From: Phytophthora colocasiae
Lineage: Eukaryota; Oomycota; Peronosporomycetes; Peronosporales; Peronosporaceae
Length of the DNA stretch: 64,000 nt
Direction: 5' to 3'
NCBI GenBank assembly: GCA_018806915.1
Contig: JAGKQI010000091.1
Span: 1,488,001 to 1,552,000 of the forward strand
Below are positions 10,468 to 21,526 of the stretch, piece after piece. Below the pieces are notes generated by a model. That model saw only the letters and a list, made by a program, of their open reading frames with translations, was not told the origin of the DNA and made no database searches. The stretch's first letter is position 1. Every line of letters starts with the position of its first letter. A program made the position numbers and the translations under genes.

Positions 10468-11595
10468 ATGACGAGTGTTCCACGTCAATTTCCTGTTGAT
10501 TTCCTTCGCCTGGATGCAGCTCTAAGGCAAACGCTCAATGAACTCGAGAAACAGCAGAAACAGCAGCGCAACGCCGCCATGGTAACGTACAGGAAGACCA
10601 AGAAAGAGAAACAAAAGCGAAATCACAGTGAACTGCATCAACTCGAATCTCAACTCCAGCACTTAGTGGAGAGCGTGAGAGTCGCACGCAGTACTCAGGA
10701 ACAAAATGCCAACCAGACGCCCGCTGAAGCACTTCATGGACTCACTGCAGAGTTAAAACTCCTTCGCCTCGAGAATCTGGCACTTCGTGAAGAAATTCAG
10801 CGATATGAGACGCTCCGCGTAATGCTGAACAGCGAGCAATTTCGTGAGGAGCTTTCACAACACGTGACTTCTCTATGGCACGTGGAAGTCGACCAAAACT
10901 TGTCGTGTTTTCACTTCTCCCGATTCACTCGTGATGAATTTGACGAGGCGATGAACCAGTTCGATCTGGAACTCGCTCTGAGCGCGCCTGCTCTGTCGTA
11001 TGCTGGCGAATTCCTTGGGTGGAGTGTGCATCATGCGCCTCTGGATGTTTACCCGTCAGGATCCACTATAGCGCGAGTGCAGCTAGCTAAGCGAGTGCAT
11101 TGCCCATTTGATGTTGCCCTTGGTATGTCCTGTACAAAGCAGAAAGACTTGTGTCCGGTCATCATCTCACCGGTCGGCTTTGGCATTCACCAACATCACG
11201 AGGTATCAACACACTTGTTACAGGAGTTTGACCAAGATGCGCTAGTGTTTGCTCACCACATACCCGGTCCGAACAAGCAGCTCCGGTACACTTACTTTGC
11301 ACAACGTACTCAGAGGCAATTGCAAGATGGCAGGCGGAATCGCGAGTTCAGTCTGTCCATTGTGAGTTCTCATGGCAAACGTGAAGCAGAAGGTCTGAAA
11401 GAAAACGTCGAGTGGGTTGAAGAGGGAGGGATGCACATTTCCATTACCGAAGGGGATGACACGTTCGTGGATATTGTATGTGATCGGTGGGCTAGTTGTC
11501 AAAGCATGTTGCAAGCGGACTACAATATGGTCCAGTGGGCTCAGCATGCGAATTGGTGGGAGCAAACCGTAGCTCCTGATAGTTTACTGTTATAA
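10468..11595 (+). CDS. M96-like basic-coil/START-like family protein A, 375 aa (intact)
   Basis: Intact single-exon member of the gene family that fills this window. Residues 33-52 are a basic, bZIP-like stretch rich in Lys/Arg. Heptad-like Leu spacing follows at about 53-75 and 92-125. The C-terminal ~230 residues form one compact domain with aromatic strands that resembles the START-like fold seen in related oomycete proteins. Phytophthora annotations often call such proteins 'M96 mating-specific', but I know of no demonstrated function, and DNA or lipid binding is only inferred. It has no signal peptide. It sits 400 bp after SPT16 on the same strand, while all other members here are on the minus strand. 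It is clearly diverged from copies D-I. Part of it is duplicated and internally inverted at 15,184-15,956. Confidence 0.7.
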   Translation: MTSVPRQFPVDFLRLDAALRQTLNELEKQQKQQRNAAMVTYRKTKKEKQKRNHSELHQLESQLQHLVESVRVARSTQEQNANQTPAEALHGLTAELKLLRLENLALREEIQRYETLRVMLNSEQFREELSQHVTSLWHVEVDQNLSCFHFSRFTRDEFDEAMNQFDLELALSAPALSYAGEFLGWSVHHAPLDVYPSGSTIARVQLAKRVHCPFDVALGMSCTKQKDLCPVIISPVGFGIHQHHEVSTHLLQEFDQDALVFAHHIPGPNKQLRYTYFAQRTQRQLQDGRRNREFSLSIVSSHGKREAEGLKENVEWVEEGGMHISITEGDDTFVDIVCDRWASCQSMLQADYNMVQWAQHANWWEQTVAPDSLLL

Positions 11596-11677
11596 GTTTT
11601 CAATTTGACCATGCTTGAGGGATTTATGTAGTATTGTTTAGCATTTCTTCTACTTTGAAGCAACAAAATGGTTTCGC

Positions 11678-12707
11678 TCAATAGTCATTGTGAAGTAACG
11701 TTTGCTCCCACAGGCTCGCGAACTGGGTCCACTGGACCATCATGTAGTCTGCATGAAGCTTCGTTTTATACTCAGCCCATCGGCTGCACGCTGCGTCGAC
11801 AGAAGTCTCATTCACTTCAGTGAGAGACACGTGGATTCCTCCTTCAGTAGCCCACTCGACGTTGCGCGATGTATCTGCGTCACGACTGTATCGGTTCAAG
11901 GTCGAGTCTGCGACGGTTATGCTGAACTCGATCCGTCTGGCAGATACAGACGTACATATTCTGGTCGAATTCCTGAAGTACTTTCGTGTTGGCTGTGTGT
12001 CGTTGATAAAGGCCAACTGGGGTGATGACCATGGGAAACAAATATTCTTCCTTCTCGAAGGATTCTCGAAGTAAAACATCGAGTGGGCAACTACAGAGTT
12101 GTTGTCGGTCTCCAGTGGTGTGCAGTAATACACATCCCATCAACATACATTTCCGATATTTGGACTCCTTTCGTCAGCTCTGCCTTGGAGAATTTCATTC
12201 CAGTGTCAAATTCGGCTTTTGTGAACGGGTAGCAATGAAAAGACGGTGCTCCGCCTTCAAAGTTCTCACAATGTCCGCTTTGGGAGTCCACTGGGAGTGT
12301 TCTGCGTCACTCCAAACTGCCAGATCGAAGATTTTCCAGCTCTGCTCGCTCTTTCCGACCTTAACAAGCGTAAGGTAGACCACAACTGACTTCTACAAAT
12401 TCGTCTTGGTATATGTGTCGTCACGATTGGAGCCGCTCCTAGCCTTATCCCTTGCCGAAGCACTTTAATTTAAGGCCGAGTAGGCGACACTCCTTTTGGA
12501 AGATGGCCATTGTAGAGCGATGCTGTCCCTTCTGGAGTTATCTCGCACCTTCAAAAAGCCAGCGTTAAGGTCTTGAATCTGAGAGCTGTTGTCGATTTCA
12601 CTTGTGAGGTTGGCGTCGATTTCTTGGAGTGACGTTACCTCTGTTAGTTTAGACTGGTTTGTCAGAATGAACAGGTACGCGCCTCGAGCTGTGCCAAGCT
12701 TGTCCAT
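11678..12707 (-). pseudogene. M96-like family copy B, multiply frameshifted
   Basis: Minus-strand copy convergent with A. The C-terminal part (11,678-12,133) reads as the START-like region of copies F/H. The middle (12,091-12,380) and the N-terminal part (12,465-12,707) need at least three frame changes to join, and the bZIP-like part is largely lost. Similarity at DNA level to copy H runs through the start codon into the 5' flank, so this is a whole-gene copy that decayed. A protein product is unlikely. Confidence 0.75.
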
Positions 12708-12719
12708 ACCGGCGTGAGA

Positions 12720-12745
12720 TACATCAATTTTACGATACGATGTAC
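12720..12745. promoter_or_regulatory. Inverted repeat upstream of M96-like B (N13 spacer)
   Basis: TACATC-N13-GATGTAC. This is the same element found perfectly as GTACATC-N13-GATGTAC upstream of other copies; here the outermost base of the left arm has changed. Candidate dimeric transcription-factor site. Confidence 0.4.
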
Positions 12746-13408
12746 GGTACGAAACCGAGTGTCACGGACAAAACACCACAAGATAAGTTTTGGGCAGAGA
12801 CTCACGCAAGCACTGCAATCCTGATCAACAATACTCGTTGTTGACTTATCCCATGATGACGGTTGATGCTGCCAAACGAGAACTTTGAAAGAGAACAATC
12901 AAGACAGGATTGATTCGTCACGCTTTTGAGATCGTCGGCAAAGTTGAAGATAATCATCACAAAGAGAGACAAGATGAAGCCACAAAGCAAAGAGTAGGAG
13001 TTGACTTACGGGCAATATCTCCTTCTTTTGCATAGGATTCTCGAAGTATGTGGTCTCCAATGGTGCGTGGAATACATCAAAGCCAAAACCATTTCCAACC
13101 ATTGTTACAGATTACTCCCTCTGTTTGTTTCGCCTCGAGGTGTCATATTCCAGTGCCCAACTCAGCTCGGATAGAAAAAAATGAAACGGGTCTTGAGAAA
13201 AAAAGAGAACTTATTCGCGCATATTTTTTTTAAATATTTAAACATAAGAAAACAAACGCACTGAATCCGTTTTTTCATTAACAGAGTATCGGAGCAAACT
13301 TTTGCTGTGTATTTGTCGTGAATATCCTCATCAACAAAGATATCTACGTTCATGTCAACCGAAATCAAGAAAAGACGTTTCGACGACGGCGGGACAATAC
13401 TTGCTTCT
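12746..13408. other. 5' flank of M96-like B and 3' flank of the effector gene
   Basis: No gene recognised. It shares the block CACGCAAGCACTG (near 12,805) and several hundred bases of A/T-rich flank with the sequences near 16,220-16,670, 42,780-43,150 and 50,890-51,265, so it is part of the duplicated unit. A poly-purine/poly-T stretch and ATATTTAAACATA lie at 13,220-13,250. Confidence 0.5.
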
Positions 13409-14044
13409 CTACATGTTGTCATCACTTCCATCATCATAGTCATCCTCACTTCCGTAGCCATCACTGCCGTCATCGTCACAGTCATCACTACCGTCCTCCG
13501 AGAAAGAGCCCTCCTCCGAGAAAGTGCCGTCCTCCTCGTCGTCTCCGAGTCCAAACCAACGGCGGATCTTCCTTCTCCTCTTATCTCTGCCGTCTTCTTC
13601 ATCATCATAGCCTTCCTCCAAGAAGGAGCCCTCCTCCTCCTCGTCTTCGAGGCCAAACCAACGGCGGATCTTCCTTCTCCTCTTCTCTCTGCCGTCTTCC
13701 TCATCAACATAGCCTTCCTCCGAGAAGGAGCCCTCCTCGGAGAACGAGTCCTCCTCATTCTGTCGGCTTCCATACCGACAGCGCCGACGACGATGGCGTT
13801 TGCGGCGCTTTCGGCGTTTACGAGAACGACGGCGACGGCGACGACGACTTTTTATTTTGATACGTTCTTCTTCGGCTGCGTCATGTTCATTTGTCGCCAG
13901 CAAACGTTCAGGACCCGCATCGTCAGTGGCAACAGCTCCTCTCAACGTGGTGATCTTGTTATTGTCTCGCGAGTCCGTGAGCGTGTTGCCGGTGGCAACC
14001 AAAGCAGCTGCAACGACAGTCGCCAACAGGAGGTGGAGGCGCAT
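13409..14044 (-). CDS. Candidate secreted RXLR-like effector with two 34-residue repeats, 211 aa
   Basis: Residues 1 to about 20 are a classic signal peptide (basic start, hydrophobic Leu/Val/Ala core). A degenerate RXLR position follows (TTLR at 32-35 or ERLL at 46-49), with EEER at 58-61, where the dEER motif of Phytophthora host-targeted effectors normally lies. Residues 66-90 are almost all Arg/Lys, a likely nuclear or nucleolar localisation signal. Then come two tandem repeats (about 106-139 and 140-173). Each has an acidic half and a KRRRKIRRWFGL core, and an Asp/Ser-rich tail closes the protein. Intronless. Secretion and host targeting are inferred from architecture; the strict RxLR consensus is not met. 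The plus-strand frame opposite (13,352-14,053) is also open but lacks these features. Shortened remnants of the same tail occur beside other M96-like copies. Confidence 0.7.
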   Translation of the reverse strand: MRLHLLLATVVAAALVATGNTLTDSRDNNKITTLRGAVATDDAGPERLLATNEHDAAEEERIKIKSRRRRRRRSRKRRKRRKRHRRRRCRYGSRQNEEDSFSEEGSFSEEGYVDEEDGREKRRRKIRRWFGLEDEEEEGSFLEEGYDDEEDGRDKRRRKIRRWFGLGDDEEDGTFSEEGSFSEDGSDDCDDDGSDGYGSEDDYDDGSDDNM

Positions 14045-14587
14045 TTCAGTTGAAGCGATTCGGGTAATGGGAGGTTTGCCACTTCGAGAAAATTGCCGAA
14101 TGTGACCAGAAGACCTGCCGTGCTGCTGTCGCCGACGGCGACGACGGGCGCGTCAACATCGGGCTGCATATACAACTGCATATGTGCCGCGTCAACAGCG
14201 GCCTTCATCAACAAGCGGGGGAGCTGGAGCGTACTGAGCTCCCAGTGAGGCAAGTAACTTTAGAACTAGGAGATAAGCTCGAGGAACTGTTTGCTTTAAT
14301 AAACTCACTTCGCAACTTACTTTGAAGCGCGCAAACGTCATAGAATGCCAAAAGTGATCAAGCACAGCAAACTTAACCAAAACTCTGGCCTTAGTTGATT
14401 TATACCGACGCCACAACAATGAGAGCAATCAGTACGTGATGACCACAATGTGATCTGCACGTATCACCGCGTTAGGTACGCAGCAGCTCATTTCACCCTT
14501 CATCACCTTTGAGAGGTCCGGTTACCAACTCCGTTGGCAACTGATAAACATTCAACACGAATAGTTCTCTCCCCCCCCCCCCCTTCA
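14045..14587. other. Region upstream of the effector gene
   Basis: An open minus-strand frame without a recognised product runs from about 14,253 into the effector N-terminus in another phase. There is a C tract of about 14 nt at 14,571-14,584. No recognisable gene, and no clear promoter motif. Confidence 0.3.
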
Positions 14588-14707
14588 TCACCGTGAAGTC
14601 AACAAAGGCTCGTCACAAAGACTACACATCACCTTAAATGGCATTCCCAATTCGTCTCCCAAAGTATCACGAAATTCTGCAGTGCTCACGAAATTGGGTG
14701 ACACAAC
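14588..14707 (-). pseudogene. Possible terminal exon of an unrecognised gene
   Basis: A polypyrimidine-CAG acceptor (complement of 14,708-14,720) is followed by 39 codons and TGA at 14,588-14,590. The short peptide contains CSLCDEP near its end, a possible metal-binding CxxC. Upstream exons are missing: the sequence changes to duplicated SPT16 tail 65 bp away. Probably a gene end stranded by the rearrangement. Confidence 0.3.
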
Positions 14708-14771
14708 CTGCAAAGAAGAAAAATAGTTGATTAATATTTGCCGGACTTCTCGTTTTGCTAGCTAGAAGCTT

Positions 14772-15183
14772 GCGAGTCAGATGGTTCGGACTGGGAGTCC
14801 ATTGTGGACGAGGACTCGTCGGACGATGAACCTTCCGAGGAGGAGGATGCTCCATCCTGGGATGAATTGGAGAAAGAAGCACAGGCGTCTGACCGCATGC
14901 GCAACGAGAAACGTGGACACGAGGACGAAGACGAAGATTACCGCCGTTCGTCCAAGAAGAAGAAATCGCGTCGCCACTAAGCGCAGACAGTGGCAAGACA
15001 TTAGCTTCTTACCTCCTTTCGTAAATCTACACGTACTACGTCTGTGAAACAACGCATCGTATAACACTGTTGTAGTTATCTGGTGTCTTTTTAGTGACAA
15101 CTTATGGATTACTCCTCCCTGAAGCACTGCAATCAGATGCATGAAGAACTGTCTCGTGCAAAGCTTACTCACTCCGGGCGAGT
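14772..15183 (+). pseudogene. Duplicated SPT16 3' end (last ~68 codons plus 3' flank)
   Basis: Copy of 9,859-10,380. It carries the acidic tail codons, the stop (TAA at 14,978-14,980), the 3' flank and the start of the M96-like A upstream region, with scattered substitutions and small deletions. It has no start codon or upstream SPT16 exons, so it is a fragment carried by the segmental duplication. Confidence 0.9.
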
Positions 15184-15956
15184 GGAGTCGTTCATTCTTT
15201 CGTCAGTTTCTTGATAAAGTAACCATCTGGATGCAGCTCTGAGGCAGACGCTCAATGAACTCGAGAAACAGCAGAAACAGCAGCGCAACGCCGCCATGGT
15301 AACGTACAGGAAGACCAAGAAAGAGAAACAAAAGCGAGATACCTCGTGACGTTGGTGAATGCCAAGGCCGAACGGTGAGATGATGATCGGACACAAGTCT
15401 TTCTGCTTTGTACAGGACATACCAAGGGCAACATCAAATGGGCAATGCACTCGCTTAGCTAGCTGCACTCGCGCTATAGTGGATCCTGACGGGCAAACAT
15501 CCAGAGGCGCATGATGCACACTCCACCCAAAGAATTCGCCAGCATACGACAAAGCAGGCGCGCTCAGAGTGAGTTCCAGATCGAACTGGTTCATCGCCTC
15601 GTCAAATTCATCACGAGTGAATCGGGAGAAGTGAAAACACGGCAAGTTTTGGTCGACTCCCACGTGCCATAGAGAAGTCACGTGTTGTGAAAGCTCCTCA
15701 CGAAATTGCTCGCTGTTCAGCATTACGCGGAGCGTCTCATATCGCTGAATTTCTTCACGAAGTGCCAGATTCTCGAGGCGAAGGAGTTTTAACTCTGCAG
15801 TGAGTCCATGAAGTGCTTCAGCGGGCGTCTGATTGGCATTTTGTTCCTGAGTACTGCGTGCGACTCTCACGCTCTCCACTAAGTGCTGGAGTTGAGATTC
15901 GAGTTGATGCAGTTCATTGCGATTTAACACACTTGTTACAGGAGTTTGACCAAGAT
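15184..15956. pseudogene. Copy of M96-like A with an in-place inversion
   Basis: 15,184-15,337 matches the 5' part of copy A in plus orientation. 15,338-about 15,925 matches A (about 10,620-11,206) in reverse complement. 15,926-15,956 returns to plus orientation (A at 11,207-11,238). The inverted block leaves a 253-codon minus-strand open frame with family sequence (15,169-15,930), but the START-like end is missing, so it is not a functional gene. Confidence 0.85.
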
Positions 15957-16671
15957 GTTTTCTCGCACCTTCAAAAAGCCAGCGTTAAGGTCGTGTTTAG
16001 GTTGAATCTGAGAGCTGTTGTCGATTTCACTTGTGAGGTTGGCGTCGATTTCTTGGAGTGACGTGACCTCTGTTAGTTTAGACTGGTTTGTCCGAATGAA
16101 CAGGTACGCGCCTCGAGCTGTGCCCATATCGTTAGCTTGTCCATACCGGCGTGAGGTACATCAATTTTACGATACGATGTACGGTAGAAAACCGAGTGCC
16201 ACGGACAAAACATAAGTTTTGGGCAGGGACTCACGCAAGCACTGCAAACCTGATCAAAAACTTGTGACTTATCCCATGATGACGGTTGATGCTGTCAACG
16301 AGAACTTTGAAAGAGAGCAATCAAGACAGGATTGATTCGTCACGCTTTTGTGATCTGTCGGCAAAGTTGAAGGTAATCATCACAAAGAGAGACAAAATGA
16401 AGCCACAGAGCAAAAAGTAGGAGTTGACTTACGGGCAAGTCGTTTCATTAGCTATGCAATATCTCCTTCTTTTGCATAGGATTCTCGAAGTATGTGGTGT
16501 CCAATGGAAAAAAAAACATCTCCAACCATTGCTACAGATTACTCCCTCTTGTTTCGAGGTAGTGCCCAACTCAGCTCGGATAGAAAAATGAAGCGGGTCT
16601 TGAGAAAAAAGAGAACCATTCGTTTTCTTATTCGCGCATATTTTTTAAAAATATTTAAACATAGCCATCAC
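15957..16671 (-). pseudogene. Copy of M96-like B 5' end and flank
   Basis: Begins abruptly at a join to 12,541-type sequence. It then follows 12,541-13,250 (N-terminal remnant of copy B, upstream inverted repeat, A/T-rich flank) and jumps to the effector tail at 16,664. The part of B equivalent to 11,678-12,540 is missing. Confidence 0.75.
16156..16182. promoter_or_regulatory. GTACATC-N13-GATGTAC inverted repeat
   Basis: Perfect 7-bp arms 20 bp apart centre to centre, in the 5' flank of the truncated M96-like copy. Confidence 0.45.
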
Positions 16672-17087
16672 AATTGAGAGTATAGCGAATCGAGGCTTGA
16701 TAGTGAAGTGAGTAGGAGGAAGTAAATCCAAAAGTGAGTTTATTGAGTTAGCCCGCATTCACTAATCTACCCTTGCTCTCCTTGAGCTCCCCTTGTAGAC
16801 CTTTGTGAAACGGGAACGCTTGATGTAACGGGAACGCCTTGTGAAACGGGAACGCTTGATGTAACGGGAACGATTGATGTAACGGGAACGATTTGTGCAC
16901 ATCTTGAGATCAGCAAATTGAAGTTCTCGTCCAATCAGAATAGTGTATCCAAGGTAGACCGCCAATCGTATTGCAGCATCCACGCGTCTTCCACTGTTGT
17001 CCTCACTTGGCACGCGTTGTGCGCGTGAAAGCTGCGTGCTTCGAGGTAGGGACCCAGTATAGGAGACGGCGAAGTGCAATCTCAACA
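16672..17087 (-). repeat. 3' LTR of Copia 1
   Basis: 416 bp. Internally it has five degenerate 18-bp units (CGTTCCCGTT(A/T)CA...) at about 16,800-16,900. The polypurine tract is the G run just upstream of the LTR (complement of 17,088-17,094). Confidence 0.95.
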
Positions 17088-17094
17088 CCCCCAC

Positions 17095-20000
17095 TCAAAT
17101 TGACGTCTCGAACTTGGGAATGACGTTGCTGCGTTCCATCAAGTAGCGCAACGTCTTGGAAGAGAGGCCCTTGGTCAAGTAGTCCGCTAGTTGGTTCTTA
17201 GACTCCTGGTAGGTCAGCTCAACCTCGCCACTGGCAATCTTCTCTCGGATGAAATGGTAGCGAATGTCGATGTGCTTGGTGCGAGCTTGATAACCGACAT
17301 TCTTCGCCAAAGCCATGGCACCCTGGTTGTCCTCGTAGATCACCGTAGGGTCCACTTGCTTTGCACCAATGTCCTTGAGTAGTCGACGCAGCCATACTAC
17401 TTCTTTGATGCACTCACTCAGAGCCATGTACTCTGCCTCAGTAGAACTCAGTGCGACCGTCTTCTGGAACGTCGAACGCCACACCACCGGAGCACCACAC
17501 ATCATGAGCATCATTCCGCTCACTGAGCGTCTGTCGTCACGGTTACCGGCCCAGTCAGCATCCGAGTAAGCCGTCATCTCAGTTCCCAGTAGGCCATCGT
17601 ACATGATACCCACTTCCTTGGTCTTCAGCAGGTAGCGCACCACCTTGACTCCCGCATTCCAATGCGCCTCACCTGGGTTTTCCAGGAAGCGACTCAACTT
17701 GGCAACAGCAACCGCAATGTCAGGTCGTGTTCCGCATGTCAGATACATGAGGCTACCGATGAGCGATCGGTAGGGCCTTGACTTCATCTTGGCCTTGTAC
17801 TCCTCTGTCTGCGTGCCGTCGTCCTTGGTCAAGTGAAGACTTGGATCCAGTGGCATCAGGCTTGGCTTCGCATTTTCTTGACCGAATTTCTTGATGATCG
17901 ACTCTGTATATGCGCGTTGAGAGATGGCCAATGTTTTATTGTCCATATCGTAGTCGATCTCAATCCCGAGAATAAATCGAGCGCGTCCGAGGTCCTTGAT
18001 CCGGAATTTGTCCGCGATGCCAGCCTTCACTGACGCGATGACACCCTTGTCCTTTGAAGCAATCAGCATGTCGTCGACGTAAAGACACACGATACATTCA
18101 TCGTCACCATCACCTCGGGTGTATACACAGGGATCAGCATCAGCCGCCTTGAAACCCATGTCTTTTAAGTGACCATCGATCGTCTCGTTCCAAACACGAG
18201 ATGCTTGCTTCAGGCCATACAAACTTTGCAGGAGTAGGCAGACGACGTCTTCTTCACCTTCAGCATCGGCCATCGTCAGGAGCTCACGCAGACCTTCAGG
18301 CAATTCCATGTAAATCTCTTCGTCGAGCTTTCCATACAGGAACGCCGTATCCACGTCGCATTGCTCGATCTCAAATCCTTCAGCACAGCACTTAGCCAGC
18401 ACAGCACGGATCGAATTCAGGTATGCCACTGGCGCGTACGTCTCTTCATAGTCAATCCCGTGACGCTGAGAGTACCCCTTGGCGACGAGACGAGCCTTGT
18501 GCCGGGTCACTTCTCCTTTCTCGTTGCGCTTCAACGCGAACACCCACCGACATCCGATCGGGCGCTGGTGAGCCGGTCTTGGTACCAGCTTCCATGTCTT
18601 GTTTGCAGTAAGTGACTCCAATTCACTTGCAATTGCCTTCTTCCATTCATCGCTGTCCTCGCCTGACGTCGCCTCTGTATACGTCTTGGGGACTTCCTCC
18701 GATGCAGCCATAGCTTGGCCACCTTCAAGTGCGAGCAGTTCGCCACTTGGTTTAACCCTTTCTTGTGTTATCTTCTAACGCTTGGTCCCCGTGGTTGACG
18801 GCAGGATAATCTGCTTCTTGGTTGCGCCAGCCTCTTCAGGATCGTCAATTTCGTCGATGTTACGAGTACGCGAACGAGTAATCATGGGATGGGTGGACTC
18901 GTAAGGGATGATTTGACTGTTCACGTCACGTTGAAGTGGAATGACGTCAGCACCTTCAACAACGACCGGAACAATCTCCATTGAACCCTTGGACGGTTGT
19001 CCACTCATGACAGGCACGTTGGTTGCTGGTTCATCTTCATCCTGTACCATGAGGCGCTGGGGATTGGTCGTTTCGATGAACTTCACAGTGCGAACGATTT
19101 GCACCTTACCCGTTGACACATTGAGGACTCGGTAGCCCTTCACACCATCCTCGTATCCAAGGAAACGACATGTGAACGCTTTGGCATCCAACTTGCGACG
19201 CTTCTCGTCGGGGATGTGAGCGTAGCCAAGAGCACCAAACACCTTGACGTTCCTGAGCTGTGGCTTCGATTTGTGCACAATCTCGAACGGTGTCTTCACA
19301 GTCACCGAGTTGGGGATCCGATTGATGATCCACGCAGCAGTGTTGACCGCCTCGGCCCACCACTTCTTGTTGACGCACTCATGGTAGCAGACAACGAGCC
19401 ATCTCCACGAGGCTCCGGTTCATGCGCTCAGCCAGACCGTTCTGCTGAGGCGTGTATGGCACCGTCTTCTCATGCTTGATGCCATGCTGGTTGAGGAACG
19501 CCTTGAACTGGCGACCGGTGTATTCACCACCATTGTCCGAACGCAGACGCTTGATACTCTTGCCCGTAGCGTTCTCCATCGCTGCCTTGTAGATTTTGAA
19601 CTTGGACAGCACCTCCGACTTCGCTTTCATGAAGTGGACGGTCACGTGACGTGAGTAGTCGTCAATGAATGTCACAACGTACGTGCAACCACCAGGTGTC
19701 CTCGTCTGCATCGGACCCATCACGTCCGTATGCACCAGTTCAAGCACACCTGCACTCTTGACGACCTTCTCCGGATGCCTTGGATAGTCGTCAGCTTTCA
19801 TCTTGCCCATGCAGCAGCCAGCGCATACGTCGTCCCCAGGGACTCCATCCGTAATGCGAGGCACTCCTTCTGCCATGGTAAGTATTTTCTCATAACGCTT
19901 GAACGGGATGTGGCCGAGTCGGGCGTGCACAACAGCCCATGGCTCCTTGCGAGTGGTCGTTGCAGCATGACACACCTCGTCCCCCACTGTCTTCAGCTTG

Positions 20001-21106
20001 TAGACATTTCCACAGCGCTTAGCTTCCATCACAGTAGCGTCCCCGTAGCGAAAGGTACACTTGTCCTTGCTGAACTGGGCGACGACTCCTTTCTCGGCCA
20101 GCTTCGACACCGAGATGAGGCTTCCTTCAACTTCTGGGATGTACAGGACATCCGACAGCTTGACAGACTTCCCGTCCATCAGCTTCAACCCGACGGTGCC
20201 CTTTGCAACTGCGTCGATTTTCGAGCCATCCGCGATCGTGATGCGGACTGGCGTCTTCAGCTCCTTCATGGACACAAACTTGTCCCGGACGCTGGTCATG
20301 TGCGAACTTGCACCAGAGTCGACGAGCCATTCACTCTTGGTCATCGCACTCGTAGCCATGAACGAGAAGTCGTCGGACGCTTCCTCTTGCGCAGCTTGCC
20401 CTCGTTCTTGGTCGGCTTTCTTCTTGCGGCACTCGAACTCTCGGTGCCCTTGCTTCTTGCAGTAGAAGCACTTGCCGTTGAAGCGACGCTTGCCCCCGAA
20501 GTCCTTCTTCTTCGTAGCGAAAGCCTTCTCTTGAGCCGATGACGATTCATCCGAAGCTTGAACACCAGAGAGAGCTTGAATCGCGTAGGCCAGCGACACG
20601 TTTGGCGTATTCTCGAGGACAGTACATATCATCTTGTACTCGTCCGTCAGACTGCCAAGGAGCAACACGAGCTGGCGAGTCTCATCCAGAGTCTCACCGA
20701 TCGTCTCCATCTGGAGGACGATCTCCTTGAACTGATCGACGTGGGAAGCGAATTTGGTCCCGGGCTTCATCTTGAAGTTGTTCAACTTCTTGGTGACGAG
20801 AAGCCGGTTCTTGAGCGTCTTCTTGTTGAAGTGCTCCTCGAGCATCGTCCACGCCTCAGCGGCAGTCAGTGCTCCACGGACGTAGACTTGGTACGTGAGA
20901 CTCACGTCTCCAGCGATAACACCAAGTGCCTTCAGATCGTTGGTCTTCCATTCCGCCGTGGAGCGATCACTCACTTGGTCGAACTCGGGCTTGATGATCT
21001 GCGGTAGCAGTCCCTTCCGAGCAAGCTTCATCCGCATGTTGAACTCCCAGTGGAAGTAGTTGTCTTCCACGAGCTTGTCGATGTTGTCGGCGTAGCTTGG
21101 GCTCAT
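17095..21106 (-). pseudogene. Copia 1 gag-pol polyprotein, two lesions
   Basis: Frame begins at ATG 21,106, inside the primer site next to the 5' LTR. Order: Gag with a CCHC knuckle (near 20,430-20,470); protease with DSGA (near 20,318); GAG-pre-integrase with a CxxC; integrase with D, D and E residues (about 19,400-19,750); reverse transcriptase with YVDD (near 18,070); RNase H with the SDADWAG and TEAEYMAL blocks (about 17,400-17,570). This order, integrase before RT, defines Ty1/copia. Lesions compared with the sister copies are a 2-bp deletion near 19,386 inside integrase and a CAG-to-TAG change near 18,776 between integrase and RT. Undamaged length by frame count would be about 1337 residues. 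Confidence 0.95.
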
Positions 21107-21110
21107 AACC

Positions 21111-21526
21111 AATTGAGAGTATAGCGAATCGAGGCTTGATAGTGAAGTGAGTAGGAGGAAGTAAATCCAAAAGTGAGTTTATTGAGTTAGCCCGCATTCA
21201 CTAATCTACCCTTGCTCTCCTTGAGCTCCCCTTGTAGACCTTTGTGAAACGGGAACGCTTGATGTAACGGGAACGCCTTGTGAAACGGGAACGCTTGATG
21301 TAACGGGAACGATTGATGTAACGGGAACGATTTGTGCACATCTTGAGATCAGCAAATTGAAGTTCTCGTCCAATCAGAATAGTGTATCCAAGGTAGACCG
21401 CCAATCGTATTGCAGCATCCACGCGTCTTCCACTGTTGTCCTCACTTGGCACGCGTTGTGCGCGTGAAAGCTGCGTGCTTCGAGGTAGGGACCCAGTATA
21501 GGAGACGGCGAAGTGCAATCTCAACA
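21111..21526 (-). repeat. 5' LTR of Copia 1
   Basis: 416 bp, same as the 3' LTR by eye. The primer-binding site follows directly (complement of 21,099-21,110) and overlaps the gag ATG. Confidence 0.95.

Larger units (their letters stand above)
16672..21526 (-). mobile_element. Copia 1: full-length Ty1/copia-type LTR retrotransposon, 4855 bp
   Basis: Two LTRs of 416 bp that look identical enclose one gag-pol frame on the minus strand. A 5-bp target duplication ATCAC flanks it (16,667-16,671 and 21,527-21,531). The uninterrupted site can be seen at 43,150-43,160 and 51,267-51,277, which proves the insertion. The target is an effector-tail remnant. Identical LTRs suggest a recent insertion. The polyprotein carries a 2-bp deletion and a nonsense codon, so it is not autonomous. 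Confidence 0.97.

Noticed and set aside
13352..14053. 233-codon plus-strand frame opposite the effector
   Set aside because: Created by the repetitive GAC/GAG codons of the minus-strand effector; the minus strand has the signal peptide and EER.
16800..16900. Regularly repeated 18-bp units, CRISPR-like at first sight
   Set aside because: Units are directly adjacent without unique spacers, lie within a eukaryotic LTR and recur in every LTR.
19730..20542. Long plus-strand frame of 270 codons across the Copia 1 gag region (and its repeats in the other copies)
   Set aside because: It is the complement of gag/protease coding sequence and recurs wherever Copia does; no start context or protein features of its own.
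21099..21110. GGGCTCATAACC as a piece of a tRNA gene
   Set aside because: Only the anticodon arm is matched and it lies exactly at the primer-binding position; no cloverleaf around it.
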